Program-made: the position numbers and the translations under genes
Source of the DNA: Durusdinium trenchii
Taxonomy: Eukaryota; Sar; Dinophyceae; Suessiales; Symbiodiniaceae
DNA: 64,000 nt
Assembly: GCA_963970005.1 (NCBI GenBank)
Contig: CAXAMN010003936.1
Coordinates: 218,710-282,709 of the forward strand
Reading direction: 5' to 3'
The notes under the pieces: model-generated
Told to the model about the DNA's origin: nothing
Database searches by the model: none
What the model saw: the letters and a program-made list of their open reading frames with translations, nothing else
In this document: in pieces, positions 40,501 through 51,014 of the stretch
Layout: every line of letters starts with the position of its first letter
How positions within the stretch are numbered: the stretch's first letter is position 1

Positions 40501-42897
40501 GCCAGAGTGGCACAAGGTCCAAAAGCTATGCTCTGCGAAATCTTGCAGGGCCTCGGCCTAGGTGGCTCCATGGTGCTCCAAAAACTGCTGCCCAAATGTC
40601 GTGGCGACAGCTGAAGGCATGCAATCGAACGATCATTGACATGCAATCTAACGAAGCACTCATGCTAGCTTTTGGGAAGAAGACCCAGATCCTCCACGAA
40701 GGCCTTGCACCAACGGTCCGAACCCCCCAAAATCGAACCCCCCATGCGGCTCTCTTCGTCAGCACCGACCATTCCGGTGGCACACGTTCAGCCTACCACA
40801 AATCTCCAGCGGACCGCCGAGACCGCCGAGCGAAGGTATGACATCCCACCCAACACGATCAACTCCGGTGGAGATGTAAAAGACTCCCAATGTAACCCCA
40901 ATCCATTCCACCCGATCCAACTCTGATCTTCAAACAAGGCCCAGCCAGTGAACGTCATCGATGTTTCAGGCCCAACCCGTCCCGCTCATCCAGGCCACGC
41001 GCAGCTCCGGTGTGAAGTGCGCACATTTCACCAACGGTGAGAAAAGCACCTCTGCGCAAGCCCGGGAGCTCAGCAGAGGGTGCTCGGCCCACTGGAAGAA
41101 CAAGGCACGACTCACCGTCCAAAGTGACCCTTTCAAAAGCCCCTCCCGAAGATGGTCAGATCAAATTAAGTCAGAGATCGGAGGGAAGACTTATGACTTA
41201 TGGATATGAGCTGCGGATTGTCCAAATGGTTCAGATCAGTTCTCTCTGTCCTGCCCTGGATGAAGTGATGTTCCCCTTTCAGAGTTTGACCTCACCTACA
41301 CAACACATGTCCCATGCATTTGGTATGGCCTTGAAATTAGCTAGCTAGCTCCCTTCATAGCCCATGGCGGGTCTTCGCTTGAAAAGAGTCTCCCAAGTTG
41401 CTAGGGGCTCCTGGCCTTACTACTAGGAGCAAGGACGCTACTAGGGGCTCCTGGCCTAGCTCTCGGGTCGCTCGCCTTCCAACCCCACCCAGGCCATCGG
41501 CGCCGCCCATGGCATCCCGGTGTCGTCTCCAAGGCACAGCTGGCGTCGTCTCTGACTTTTTGAAGGCATCCAGCATCTTATCCAAGATCACCTCCTGGTG
41601 CTGAAGCGTGTTCCAATGGATGGTCTCTTTCTCCGGTGGGGTAGATCGATCGGCAGTCCGGCGTTCGGCATCGCCAAATGCTGGGGTCGAAAGGAAGGGC
41701 GGAAGGGAGGGGAGGAGAAGAAGGATAGGACGGAAGCTGAGGAAGCTGCTTGATCTCTTGATCCAAATCCACAACCTCGCAATATCTCTTATCCACCTGC
41801 CTCCTTCATTGGGAGGTACTTCTGGAGACCAGCAGGTGCGTAGAGCCTCGAGCCGATCTTGGTGGGTTTCTCTGGCCTACGAGCAGCAGCTCACACATCA
41901 AGACACGAGACCACTGATATGCTTCACCAAGCGGCATGCACATGCCTCGGTGGCACGTCGTCAGGCCCTTTCCCACCATGAATGCAACTAAAAACCACGA
42001 ACGAATGGGAAGCATCGAACGCACGGCATCTGGCCATGGGGCAGGCCACGCAAACCAGCCCACAAAGTCCCATATGGAAAATCCGCTTGTAGTACAACGC
42101 CACGCCAACTCCTCCAGAGCTCAGGATGTGTGGGAACATGGTGGGCCGTTGCGTGGACCATTGTCAAACTTCTACAACTTTTAAACTGTTTGCCTCAGAA
42201 AACGCCCTTTGGAGGGTCTTCAAGAGATATGGCACTTCCTTTGCTGAGGGGCCGGCTCTTAAGGAGTCGGGTCAATGGTGTCTTGAAGGGAACCTAATTG
42301 TAAACCCAAGCTGCCACAGCCATAAGTTATGGCTGTGAACGTCAAATGAGAATCATGGGCAAGCATGGTTGTGAAACCTGTGCTCAGTGGCTTAGTGCAA
42401 AGACCTTCCTTAACTAAGCCCCAGCCTGCAATGTCATCCTTCATCATGCTCACCTGGACCCGCTGCACCGGTGGGCGGGCGAAAAACACGCGCCCGGCTC
42501 GCGCGCCGTGTTCCACCGGTTTTGCGGCTCGCTGGGGCTCCCTGGCGCTCAAGTCGAACCACCGCCGCGGCGTCTTTTCGCTCGTCCGGTCCTCGGGGCG
42601 ACGTCCGCCTAATGTGGGATCCGTCGCGCCGCGAACGACGCGGCGCAAATCCAGTCGAAGCACTTCCCACATCTAAGGTTCAACCTGGGCAGCCTTAGTG
42701 TAGATTACTGGTTTTCCTCCCATACGATGGAGATATGGATGTCCGGATGCCAGGTTGCTAACCCTTTTTGTTGCTCCTGTGGGCCTTGGTGAGTTCCTTT
42801 TTTCTCATCACCCATCGCGCATCCAAGGGGCCCACTTGTGCAGCTTGCACAAGCGCCGGTGCCGACGTGCCTCGATCATGTTGCGCAGGTTCTCGTC
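34038..42897 (-). CDS. OSCA/CSC1/TMEM63-like membrane channel, multi-exon gene
   Basis: A phase-consistent chain runs 39026-39097, 38772-38828, 38328-38503, 37871-37974, 37197-37335, 36945-37015, about 36302-36450 and 35846-35891. Further likely exons lie on both sides (42812-42897, 42454-42608, up to 42111, 41538-41680, about 40974-41107, 39571-39643, and 35404 down to 34038). Family clues appear in order: GVGVALYYKRIFHMGLCGL (first helix region), SSDYAVLL (the Y-[TA]-V-L start of the cytosolic domain), GRAFVVF (its RRM-like strand) and FDPVSVFWENQH (matching the family's DIxWENL), then hydrophobic helices. OSCA/TMEM63 proteins are osmo- and mechanosensitive cation channels. The N-terminal Met and the last exons are uncertain. 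Confidence 0.5.
34660..34837 (-). CDS. candidate exon with two open frames
   Basis: After CTTCAG/TGCTTAAAG, one frame reads LKDCSSQGLEAAIGDAFYAM, then HVPGTGRGVDPLPSGDMGA. Another begins CLKTALPKGWKQQLVMPS. The first has the longer protein-like run. A GGGCTGGGCG tandem (34619-34650) follows. Confidence 0.35.
35108..35404 (-). CDS. candidate exon, glycine-rich fold
   Basis: An open frame of about 90 codons reads MPKVTAWAVIGKEGGTVEIF, then SPLVDTGNIGLLEMWRGSVA and GVAITRSSVIVLCGHVKVGK. It meets a GT donor at TTCT/GTGAGC (about 35125). Composition suggests a compact beta-rich segment or membrane-embedded helices. Assigned to the channel gene by position only. Confidence 0.45.
   Translation of the reverse strand: MTGQLCSSKPFTIPPTQMPKVTAWAVIGKEGGTVEIFSPLVDTGNIGLLEMWRGSVAAWVGGCMGGLPGVAITRSSVIVLCGHVKVGKTRSHLFCELS
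35508..35625 (-). CDS. candidate exon near the CGACTA repeat
   Basis: The minus frame reads SKLWDLSFNPLCQDRFDTFI, then FVLNTTVQFFNTWLGLG, hydrophobic enough for one membrane pass. A second frame (FELQSSLPGSIRHLHFRVEY) is phase-compatible with the exon at 35846, so the frame is not decided. A (CGACTA)n tract lies just upstream at 35630-35692. Confidence 0.35.
35630..35692. repeat. CGACTA/CTACTA simple repeat
   Basis: Tandem CTACTACTA, CGACGACGA and CGACTACGACTA triplets and hexamers fill the tract beside a candidate exon. Confidence 0.85.
40526..41209. other. undecided exons within the channel gene span
   Basis: On the minus strand, about 40974-41107 reads ALFFQWAEHPLLSSRACAEV, then LVKCAHFTPELRVAWMSGT. 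40526-40783 is open (TVGARPSWRIWVFFPKASMS). The plus strand is open too (40596-40841, 40961-41209). I prefer the minus frames because the verified chain on either side is minus, but splice joins were not established. Confidence 0.3.
41538..41680 (-). CDS. candidate exon of the channel gene
   Basis: The exon starts after ACCCCAG/CATTTGG and reads FGDAERRTADRSTPPEKETI, then LQHQEVILDKMLDAFKKSET, a charged helical segment. A GT donor is possible at CCAGCT/GTGCCT. The frame stays open to about 41440. Confidence 0.45.
42017..42897 (-). CDS. N-terminal exons of the channel gene
   Basis: Exon 42812-42897 (AACTCAG/GACGAG to GATGG/GTGATG) encodes DENLRNMIEARRHRRLCKLH, then KWAPWMRD. Exon 42454-42608 (CATTAG/GCGG to GTCCAG/GTGAGC) is phase-compatible and codes for a basic Arg/Pro/Ala-rich stretch. 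Exon from 42111 (CTGGAG/GAGTTGG) encodes GVGVALYYKRIFHMGLCGLV, then CVACPMAR, which fits the first membrane helix of protist OSCA/TMEM63 relatives. A competing frame in the middle exon (RRWFDLSAREPQRAAKPVEH) is also attractive. Confidence 0.45.
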
Positions 42898-43568
42898 CTG
42901 AGTTCGGCCGAGTCCGTGCTGAGTCCGGGGAGTTGTTTGTGGATATGAACTATCTAAGAGTTCTGCATGTTCATCTTTTCCTGTGCTTGTAGGGGCCCCT
43001 CACAGTGAAAGTTCCTTGGTTCTTGATTTCAGCCCATCTTGGCACCTCCCAACCAACTTCGACACATCCCGTCGAGGCTCGGCATGTTCGCTGCGATAGC
43101 CGCGGCAGTAGCAAATCAGCACCACCATCACCTCAGGCTTTGCGTGCCGCAGGCCGCGGGGATGATCTACTTGCACACTCAAGCCGTTGCTATAAGAGCA
43201 CAACCGGAACCTTTCAATTCACGCAGCAGCAGTAGCACATCAAGAGCATGCCATAAATCATCACAAATCTGTTCTACTGGCATCTGGTGACACGCGAAGC
43301 TCACGCTCAGCTCGGCACCAGGAAAGCTATGAGAACCACCAGCACTTTCAAGACCTCGGGCGCCACTGAGTCCAAAGATGGATAAATTGCATGAATGAAC
43401 CATCCAGGATGAAGGAAAGGGCGCTAAGGACAGCCTGCCACATGCATGTGTTCCACACCTTGCTCAGGCACCATCATTGCATTGTTACTGCTGGCACGTT
43501 CTTGGCCAACCTGCTAGCTGCTAGCTGCATCCAGCTCATACCCGTCTCGCATATGCCATGCGCCCCTC

Positions 43569-43993
43569 TCAACATCCCACTCTCGACGTCCGGGCCCCAC
43601 ACCGTGGCGCTAATCCCATGGGCATCCATGTAAAAGGTGCAACGATCATGTTCAAGGACAAAGCCTCGAGGAAGGTGAGATTGAGATGTGAAAGTCCAAT
43701 CCTGGTTGAAATCTCCTCATACACTTTCATGTTGAGAGGTTGGTTGACAGAAACCACACTGAGTGTACCCAAGCCAATCGATTGTACATATGTGATGCAA
43801 AACTATGTTGATGACTGTGAGCACCTGCTCCAAGTGACACTTGGGAGTTGATAATAACTCCTTGATTGGCCACTTGTAAAAACAACCCTTCTGGCGTTGT
43901 CCAAACCTTTCGGGAAAGATCCGCGATTGGGTCCACAAAAGGAAATCCGGCATCTACTGTTCTATCAGGAACAATGGACGCTACTAGGAGCAA
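43569..43993 (-). CDS. undecided coding region
   Basis: Two minus frames look coding: DRTVDAGFPFVDPIADLSRK, then GLFLQVANQGVIINSQVSLG (43727-43993), and KVYEEISTRIGLSHLNLTFL (43569-43772). A plus frame (43558-43851) reads RKVRLRCESPILVEISSYTF and is equally protein-like. The DNA is AT-richer than its surroundings, which suggests a mobile-element fragment. Confidence 0.25.
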
Positions 43994-44279
43994 AGGGCAT
44001 CGCTACTAGGAGCAAGGGCCTTACTACTAGGAACAAGAAGCTAGTAGAAACAATAAGTAAATAGNNNNNNNNNNTAGAAACAATAAGTAAATAGAAACAA
44101 TAAGCTACTAGGAACAAGTGCATCGCTTCTAGTGACAAGTGCCTTACTACTAGGAACAAGAAGCTAGTAGAAACAATAAGTAAATAGAAACAATAAGCTA
44201 CTAGGAACAAGTGCATCGCTTCTAGTGACAAGTGCCTTACTACTAGGAACAAGAAGCTAGTCGAAACAATAAGTAAATA
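43978..44279. repeat. 93-base tandem array with assembly gap
   Basis: Units contain TACTAGGAACAAGAAGCTAG, then AAACAATAAGTAAATAG and GTGCATCGCTTCTAGTGAC. Two full units are 93 bases apart (TAGGAACAAG at 44151 and 44244), with a partial unit on the left. A run of ten N (44065-44074) interrupts the array, so the true copy number is unknown. Confidence 0.85.
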
Positions 44280-44296
44280 GAATTTGCGATCAGTAC

Positions 44297-44420
44297 CTCA
44301 ACATCACATGGACACTCCAGCGATCCGCCGGCTCGCCACTCCGACCGCTTCGCCCGGGCGCGAGAAAGGCGCCTGGGAAGCACTCTTTGCACTCCGTGTG
44401 CGACGTGCAGTAGCGGCAGC
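44297..44420 (-). CDS. cysteine-pair exon, zinc-ribbon-like
   Basis: The exon is bounded by TCCGCAG/GCTGCC and TTGAG/GTACTG (AG acceptor, GT donor). It reads GCRYCTSHTECKECFPGAFL, then APGRSGRSGEPADRWSVHV. CxxC-x5-CxxC is the spacing of a small zinc-binding knuckle, or of a disulfide-rich extracellular repeat. It is joined to nothing that I could verify. Confidence 0.5.
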
Positions 44421-45294
44421 CTGCGGAAAACAACGCTGATGCCTGATTTCTACATGCTATATATAGTTGCCAAATTCCACATGACCTGCCCCTTGCTGGT
44501 GGCCGTTTGTCAACCAATGTGCCCATCAACCATCCCAATTCATGTTCGAATTCAAGAACCTTTGGACATGTCCCACTCCATTGGTTCATTTATTCTTGCA
44601 GAAGTCTAAGTTCCAAACATCTGCCGAGCCTAGCACGGAACAAGGCGTGCAAAGTTTGAGCTCAAAATCCGGCCGAGCATGGCCAGGGCTATATTCAGCG
44701 CACTCCTTCACAAGGCATTGCAAATGGATCGGGCCCCAGAGATATCTCAAGAGCTTGGGTATCGATGGAATGGTCTTCACCCTATACACCATTTATGGGC
44801 AACTCTGTCAAATCTGAATCATGTTTCTGCGGAAAAAATCTGCGGCGAACGAGCGGAGACTCCTCTGGAGTCACGCACGTGAAAATGCACGGAAAACTTG
44901 GACTGGCAGCAACCATGGGGCAAGAGTCCTTAGTTGACAGTGCTGTTTGGCACCAAAATGTTTTTAGAAATACCTGTAGGAAGTTCATATAGTTGTGAAA
45001 AATTCTGAATGGATCATCAGTAACGTTAAGGTCACGTCCGAAATCTCATTCCATGTAGGCAAGGGCATCCATGGTCAGTCACGCGCTGGACCGCATGACA
45101 TGACTTGACATGCATTCAAGGCGTGTCAGTCAAGGCACTGGACACCGGATTTGCGTGTAGCTCATGGTGCAGTTGGTGTATTGTTCCACCCAGCACTCGG
45201 CGGTCTTTCCTTTCGGAGGAACGAAACCTGACAACCGCATACAACCACTCGGCTCGGCTTGTCACAGCAAAACAAGTGACACACCCACAGCGTA
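44421..45294. other. stretch without a supported gene
   Basis: Overlapping open frames occur on both strands (44542-44882 plus, 44586-44792 minus, long plus frames from 45105). None has splice or family support. Confidence 0.25.
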
Positions 45295-45622
45295 TCACTC
45301 AGCCAGGCAACCATCCGATGTTTCCACTGCAGAAGCCCCGCATGCACCTTCCAGCTTGTCGATCATCCTCAGCAAAAGTTCCATCTCTTCCATGTGTCCA
45401 CGCGCTCTTGCATATACATTCTGTGCTCCAAGCCTACGAAACCCTGCCAAGATGCTGTACAGCACTCTTAGTTGCGGCTTCAATCACATCCTCCCACCAG
45501 CTCACACACCACAAAACCACTGGTTTTTTCAAAAACAATTCGTCGAAGCACTGGCCTTCAGCCCATCTTTCTCATGTGCCGCTGAAGCAACCGCTGTCAG
45601 CACCCACCATTTCCCCGGCATC
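45295..45622 (-). CDS. orphan helical frames, possible retroelement remnant
   Basis: Frame 45295-45483 reads LRVLYSILAGFRRLGAQNVY, then ARARGHMEEMELLLRMIDKL, an amphipathic helix pair, and ends in TGA. A second Met-initiated frame (about 45530-45622) reads MPGKWWVLTAVASAAHEKDG and ends in TGA. They border the retroelement-rich region and may belong to it. Confidence 0.3.
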
Positions 45623-46342
45623 ACGTGCGCCCCGGCTCTATCCCCGGCCCTTTGTCAGCCACAAGCTTTGAGCCAAAGCACTCCCCGTGAATAAACTGAA
45701 GGATTTTACATTTTGGATGTTGAAGGTTAGTGTGTTTTACTTGTTGCAATGTTCTAAATAACTTTGGCCAGTCAACTGTTTTTTTGATGTGCATACACGT
45801 CAAGTAACACCCCAGCAGCTTTGTCGCGCTGTGCCACTGCCCAGTTCAACGGCCTTGAGTTTCCCTGCGCGCTTCGAAGTTTCCCATAGCCTTGCCTTTC
45901 CGGGCCGACTTATCCGCGGATTGAAGGAAACCCCGCAAATACATACATCTATTACCAAGAATGGGGGATATGATATACATGATGCATCCCACACAGGTCT
46001 TGAAGCATCTCCTCAGAGTTTTCATGCATGCGTCACAGGATGCTCTGGCATTCTACTGCCTCTAATGGGTTGCTTGCCATCCCATGCAAAAACGCGAGAA
46101 CTGCCTGGAACTACACCACCACAACAATGCAACAGAACGGATGCTCACGCCCACAGCGATTTGCACCTGGGCTATCATCAGCTGGTCTTCCCGGGGTCGG
46201 TCATGCCTTAATTTGACACTAAACTGGGAGAACCCAAATTTCCCATTGCACCCGTGCAAGAACGAGGTTTGGTGTTTACCTAGCATTCAGCCGCTTCAAA
46301 CGCGTACTGTCGCCTTCATCCGTGTCACAAACGAAATTGTTT

Positions 46343-46663
46343 CTATGAAAGGTTTCCATGAATTTCACAGGCAAAACCGCTCCTGATGCTTCTGAGCCCC
46401 ACGCCATCCTCCAGTAACTGAATCTCGAGAAATGTGGCCTGCATGTCTGGGTGAGTTGGTGTTGGACTGCCCGTGACGGAGCGACATGGACGTGAAGGGA
46501 CTGTCCAAAAGCACATTCGCAGCGCAAGATGTTGTGCGAAAACGTTGCTTTGCAACCTTTGAATCATACCTACAACTAGGCAAGCTAGTGAAACGCCAAC
46601 CATGACAACTCCAAGGTTTGCCGCCGCACTCCGGACAGCCAGATTTTGTTGTTGTGTTTTCAC
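46343..46663 (-). CDS. open frame with a transmembrane segment
   Basis: The minus frame reads VKTQQQNLAVRSAAANLGVV, then MVGVSLACLVVGMIQRLQ and further to TGA. The hydrophobic stretch of about 18 residues between basic flanks fits a membrane helix. A GAAG/TATGG acceptor is possible at its start. Family unknown; it could be a retroelement product. Confidence 0.35.
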   Translation of the reverse strand: MKTQQQNLAVRSAAANLGVVMVGVSLACLVVGMIQRLQSNVFAQHLALRMCFWTVPSRPCRSVTGSPTPTHPDMQATFLEIQLLEDGVGLRSIRSGFACEIHGNLS

Positions 46664-47309
46664 GGTCCATACTTCAGGTCACCCTGCGGGAGTGGGGTAG
46701 TGGCCTGCCTGTTGCCGGGGGAGCAACCCGGACAATCGAAACAAAACAAAAAATCACAAAACTATAAATATGGAAAAAACGAAAAAGGAACAACAAGCGC
46801 AACAAGAGACTCGGTGGTTCGCGACAATTAGTGAAGGAAACGATGTGGAAAACCAGTAACAAGGAATGGGGACGGAGATGGGGTCAATGAAAAACATGGA
46901 GTCCTTACAGAAGTACACACACCAAAGACTGACAGACCAAAACAAAACTAACATCGTCGACTGCAAATGGGCACAGGTGATTTCAAGTGGGCACAGCGAA
47001 ACAAAACAACGGAGGTAATGTTCGAAGTAGCCCGACGGTGTGGCCGCGGCACGAACACCTGAAGCAAAAGCCTACATCATAGTTTGCATGGACGACCTAC
47101 TATTCCTTGGAGAATACCAATTCGTGGACAAATTTTTCGTCAAGATCATTTTCACTTCATTTCATGCCGGGGGCGCGCAACAACAAACATTCCAATGGGC
47201 CTGTTTCTTCAACGGAACAAAGCTGAAGGAAACGAGGTCCGGCGTCCGGTGCGCGAAAAAACCTGATCACGAGCGCAAGAATTAGTAAACGCATGTTCCG
47301 CTCGTGCTA

Positions 47310-48077
47310 TCATTCCGACCACGTGTTGTGGTCATGTTCCGCTCGTTGTTGTCCAACGCCCCGCGGTGTCCAGTGGCTATGACACATCCCTCCCTGTTCT
47401 TTGTTGCTTTGCTGCACTTTGTTGTGCAACTGCATCATCTTTTTGTTATGGCCTAGCCGTGGTAAAACCTGTCTGTTCCGTTCCACCACGCCCAAAAGGG
47501 CTGCAGGCACCACTGGCTCAAGCTCCAAGGTCTCTGTACCACGCACCCAAAGCCGAGGGGTTCCCGCACGTGTTCGTGGGCCCGAAATGGTATTTGGTTG
47601 CGTCTCTGCCTGTGCCTGCGCTGCTGCCGGTTCTGGCAGAGCCTGTCGCTCCTCCGCAATCGGCGCCGGCGAATGATGGCCGGGCGCATCCACAGTCCTA
47701 GGGTGAACACGATCAACATGCCCAACAAGAGCAAAAGGTTGAAAACGTCGATGTCCTCTTTTTGGCCTGACTGCCCACGCACTCCCTGGATCTGACAGGC
47801 GGCGTGAGCACCGCACAAGTGCAGATTTCCTTGGCTCCATGGTCTTCCACTGGGTCGGTGGATTTTCCTTGAGCGTCTTCACCATGCCCTTCTTCGATTC
47901 TGCGGTTCCTGCCGCCGCTTCTGCAGCTGTCAGTCCCCAAGATGGCAGTGCTTCTTGGACCCCCTTTCCCGTCTCGGGATGTTTGGCGAGGAAGTTGGCA
48001 ATGGTCATGGTGCCTTTCACTTTGCGCAGTTGCAGTTGCCCAGCCTGCACGACCCCTTGGACGTAGAACTCGCACAC
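47310..48077 (-). pseudogene. copia-like RNase H C-terminus and tail
   Basis: This 255-codon open frame begins within the RNase H domain (QLQLRKVKGTMTIANFLAKH matches the family pattern ..L.KV.GT.N.AD.LTKH). It then continues into an Ala/Pro/Arg-rich tail that is not typical of the family and may be random readthrough or a fused flank. The upstream domain half lies in another frame (48150-48210). Confidence 0.55.
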
Positions 48078-49179
48078 CTCGAGATGTCGGAATTTATTTT
48101 TTGGCCCGATCCGCTTGGCCGCCGTCAGGACACGCGGAAGTTTTCGGTCGCAAACCCCTTGAGGAAGATGGCCTCTCGAGCAGCGCGGCTCATCCCACAG
48201 AGCTCAGCATAATCAGGTGAAATCAGGTGAACACGTGGCTGGTAGCCTCAGCTGCGTCTGAGTGGGGGCGGTCGCACCGCGAAAATACGTTAAGGAGGGC
48301 ATCAGTGGACCTTCTGTCCTCGGGCCATCCAGCCCAACCGCTGTCGCTGCACAGCTCACCGGCAAGGCGTTGGTGCCCGTCGGGATCCAACACTGGTACC
48401 CGCACCACGTTTGCATGACTCGCTGTGCGGCGTGCCCGCTTTGTCACCGCGTGGACAACATCCCTTCGGTCAGCTGAACAGGTAAATGCCACTGGCCACA
48501 GCCGATCCAAAGCGCTTAGCCCACTCTTCGGTCAGTGGAGTGTCCTAAGGTCAAGTTTGTGCGATGGAACTGGCATTTTTTCTCTTCGATTCCGACGGCG
48601 ACATATTTTGCGCGTGGCAGGATTGTTCCCGGTTCTCGACTCGTCGCACCACGACTGCTCCTTCGGCCTCTGGAGGTCGGGGAGTCAAACTGCCCTGGCG
48701 ATCCAAAAGCAGCATCAAAGGCTGAAGGATCTGAAGGGCAGCAGGCTGACACGCAGCAAGCCCCAGCGACCCCAGTGTCCACAGGTAACATCCCCGTTGC
48801 TCGGGCTGGAGTTCCTTGCGCCGAGCATGGGGGTGCGGCCGCCATCAGAGACGTCGCAAACATTCTGCCTGGATACAGACGGCGGCGCGTGAGGCTGAGG
48901 TCGGTCCTCGCGCTTGGAGCTGCGAGGCGCAGGGGCCGACAGACAGGTATAGCTGGCGGCGTCATCAGCAACAGCATTGATACCGCCTGACTTGCCCTTC
49001 TGGCCGGTTCCCTTACCTTTCGCGCTTTGCCCCTTTGCACTACTCCGCATTATCCCAGCTTTGGTCCACCGTGCGCCGTGCCGCCAGCACATAGGGCAAT
49101 GCTCTTTGTCCTCATTTTCCCGGTCCCTGTTTTTTATGTGTTTTGTCCTTTCCTTTGCGTTGGGGTTTCGGCTTGCCAC
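47310..49179 (-). mobile_element. decayed Ty1/copia-like retrotransposon
   Basis: Minus-strand pieces follow gag-pol order. 48715-49179 has a CPMCWRHG motif and a Lys/Gly linker (AKGKGTGQKGKSGG), as at the end of copia Gag. 48425-48530 reads RFGSAVASGIYLFSADRRD, the end of the reverse transcriptase (family SAVGSLMYLA..RPDI). 48260-48400 reads LCSDSGWAGWPEDRRST, the RNase H start. 48150-48210 reads SPDYAELCGMSRAAREAIFL. 47950-48077 reads EVCEFYVQGVVQAGQLQLRK, then VKGTMTIANFLAKH, the RNase H end. Frames shift between pieces, and protease, integrase and most of RT are absent, so the copy is dead and internally deleted. LTRs were not identified. Confidence 0.65.
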
Positions 49180-49347
49180 GTTCCCCTTTGACCTTCCTTT
49201 CCTCCTTTCCCCCTATCTTTGATTTGGGCCCCAGTCAGCCCTCCGCGACGCCAGCATACGACCCAGTGGGCACCCAGACTTGTTTGGCCTGAAAGTAGGA
49301 AACTGCCACGGTTCCTGCCTGCTGGTTGTCCTTATAGTCCCCACCTG

Positions 49348-49617
49348 TCAGGTGAGGCGCCCCGCCCAGGGCGCGATGTCACGCTGGTGTCGCCTGTCAA
49401 CGTCCCCCATCCCCGCTGCGTGTGGGAACCCGTGGCCGCCCTTCATGATGTGACCTCGTAGAAACGGCACGAGTTCCAATTTGCGTGGGTTTGGCCCCAC
49501 TGTGGCTACAATACCGTCAGCTCTGTACCCCAAAGAGTTTGCAATTGAAATGGTATCAAGTTCCTCACGAACTATAAACCCAAGCTTTTGGAGATGCTCA
49601 ACAACGGTGTCCCTCAA
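49348..49617 (-). pseudogene. reverse-transcriptase fragment (thumb side)
   Basis: The frame reads VEHLQKLGFIVREELDTISI, then ANSLGYRADGIVATVGPNPR and KLELVPFL. The order LGF..., LG...DG.V, P...K fits the segment just after the catalytic palm of retroelement RTs, as I recall it from dinoflagellate elements. It is short and isolated. Confidence 0.4.
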
Positions 49618-50576
49618 ATTCTACCCCCGTTGAAATTCAGGGCGTGGGGTCGAGACAGTCATTTTGTAGTAAAAAACCACTTCTTGGCTTTACAACATGA
49701 TACTATCTACAAAATGGTGGTGGAAAAAAAAAAAACGAAAAAAGTACGACAACCCATGAAAGATCTACAAAATGCAGCGCTCGAGGTCACTGTATGTCAT
49801 TGTGTAGAAAATGAAAAATGCACAAAATCTACAGAATGATGGGCCCTCCCAGGGAATCAACAAAACGATATCATTTTGTAGAGTTTGTTGTCTCCTTATT
49901 CTCTACTAGATGAGTCCGTTTGTCTACAAATCGATCAAGTCTATTCGGCCTTTCAACTTTACAAAATGTGTTCCTGATGAATGGACAGCAAGACTCTTTC
50001 AACACTTCGACCCCGTTTTCTCGAGGAGGTTGATTGGTGACCGTTCCTCAAAACTGGCTCCATGGCAGCAGAAACCTCCGGCAGAACTCCAGTCTGCGAA
50101 TTCATGTACTTCAGCTCAATAAAAAACCGAGGGGCCACTTTATCCCCCAGTGTGCTTCATCAAATTTGCCACGCACTGGTGCATCCACCAGCTTGATCCA
50201 GCCCGGCCCCCGGTGTCATAGGGGCTGAGCCACCCTCCCCGCCTCTCTTGGGGCTTGGGCGGCCTTTCCTCAACTGTTATTCCTCTTTGGCCTTGCGGCT
50301 CTCCTTCGCGATGGCAGGTTCATTCGTGACCTTCCCCACGGCATGTGCAGCCAATCCCACATCAGCAGTTGCTTGGCCTCAACGGCGGTAACGCGGAAGG
50401 TGATACGCAATGAGCCTCACAACACAAATCAGCGCTTCAAGAATCCTTGACTTTGACTTGACTTTGCGCCTGCACGTCCGAAGGCGGCCCATTAACTTCT
50501 TTGCTCGCACCAACCGATCTCCTTGAGGCACTTCTGATGTCCTCATCCCGCGCTCGCGACAGGTCCCGGCGGCCGT

Positions 50577-51014
50577 TCATTTGGTTGTGTCTGGCCCACT
50601 GAACTGTAGCCCCCCATTCAGAAACTCTCGACGACGAACCCTCTTCGAGTTGAACTGCACTGGCAACACCCTTGCATCCTCCAACAAGAAAATTCTGTTC
50701 CCACTGGCACCAACATCACTGAACCCGCCGGTAGCGGGGTGGGCTACGATGTCTCCCCCTGTGTCGACAACCCATGTATCAACCGATGCCGGAGCTGGTG
50801 GGGCTCCACCAGGCACAACTCCACCGACTGCGGCGACTAAATTGGCTGCTGGTCCCCGAAGTGCTGCTGCCATTGCAGGGCCCTGTGCCTGTACCATGAT
50901 TTGATCGATCTGGGTTGCTCTGAGAAGGTGGAAACCATAGACACGTTGAGCTGGTATGTGGGCAAGTACGTGTCCTGCTGGACCAGTGTGGTAGAAACAT
51001 GTAGAACCCTTCAA
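50577..51014 (-). CDS. Gag-like retroelement ORF
   Basis: An open frame of about 145 codons contains QGPAMAAALRGPAANLVAAV, then VDTWVVDTGGDIVAHPATGG, FLLEDARVLPVQFNSKRVRR and a short C-terminus. The Ala/Val/Gly-rich start with a later basic patch resembles dinoflagellate retroelement N-terminal proteins. It lies upstream, in transcription order, of the RT fragment at 49.35-49.62 kb, so both may come from one element. Confidence 0.4.
   Translation of the reverse strand: MKGSTCFYHTGPAGHVLAHIPAQRVYGFHLLRATQIDQIMVQAQGPAMAAALRGPAANLVAAVGGVVPGGAPPAPASVDTWVVDTGGDIVAHPATGGFSDVGASGNRIFLLEDARVLPVQFNSKRVRRREFLNGGLQFSGPDTTK

Noticed and set aside
42300..42340. Palindrome CACAGCCATAAGTTATGGCTGTG
   Set aside because: A single short palindrome within a probable intron, with no repeated copy or associated motif. 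Noted only.
43801..43850. Plus-strand NYVDDCEHLL, containing a YVDD that could suggest a reverse transcriptase
   Set aside because: No other RT motif surrounds it and the hydrophobic context of the palm is missing.
45105..45694. Two overlapping plus-strand frames of 176 and 188 codons
   Set aside because: Both are Ser/His/Pro-rich with no domain, two frames are open at once, and the minus strand contains better helical frames. Treated as fortuitous.
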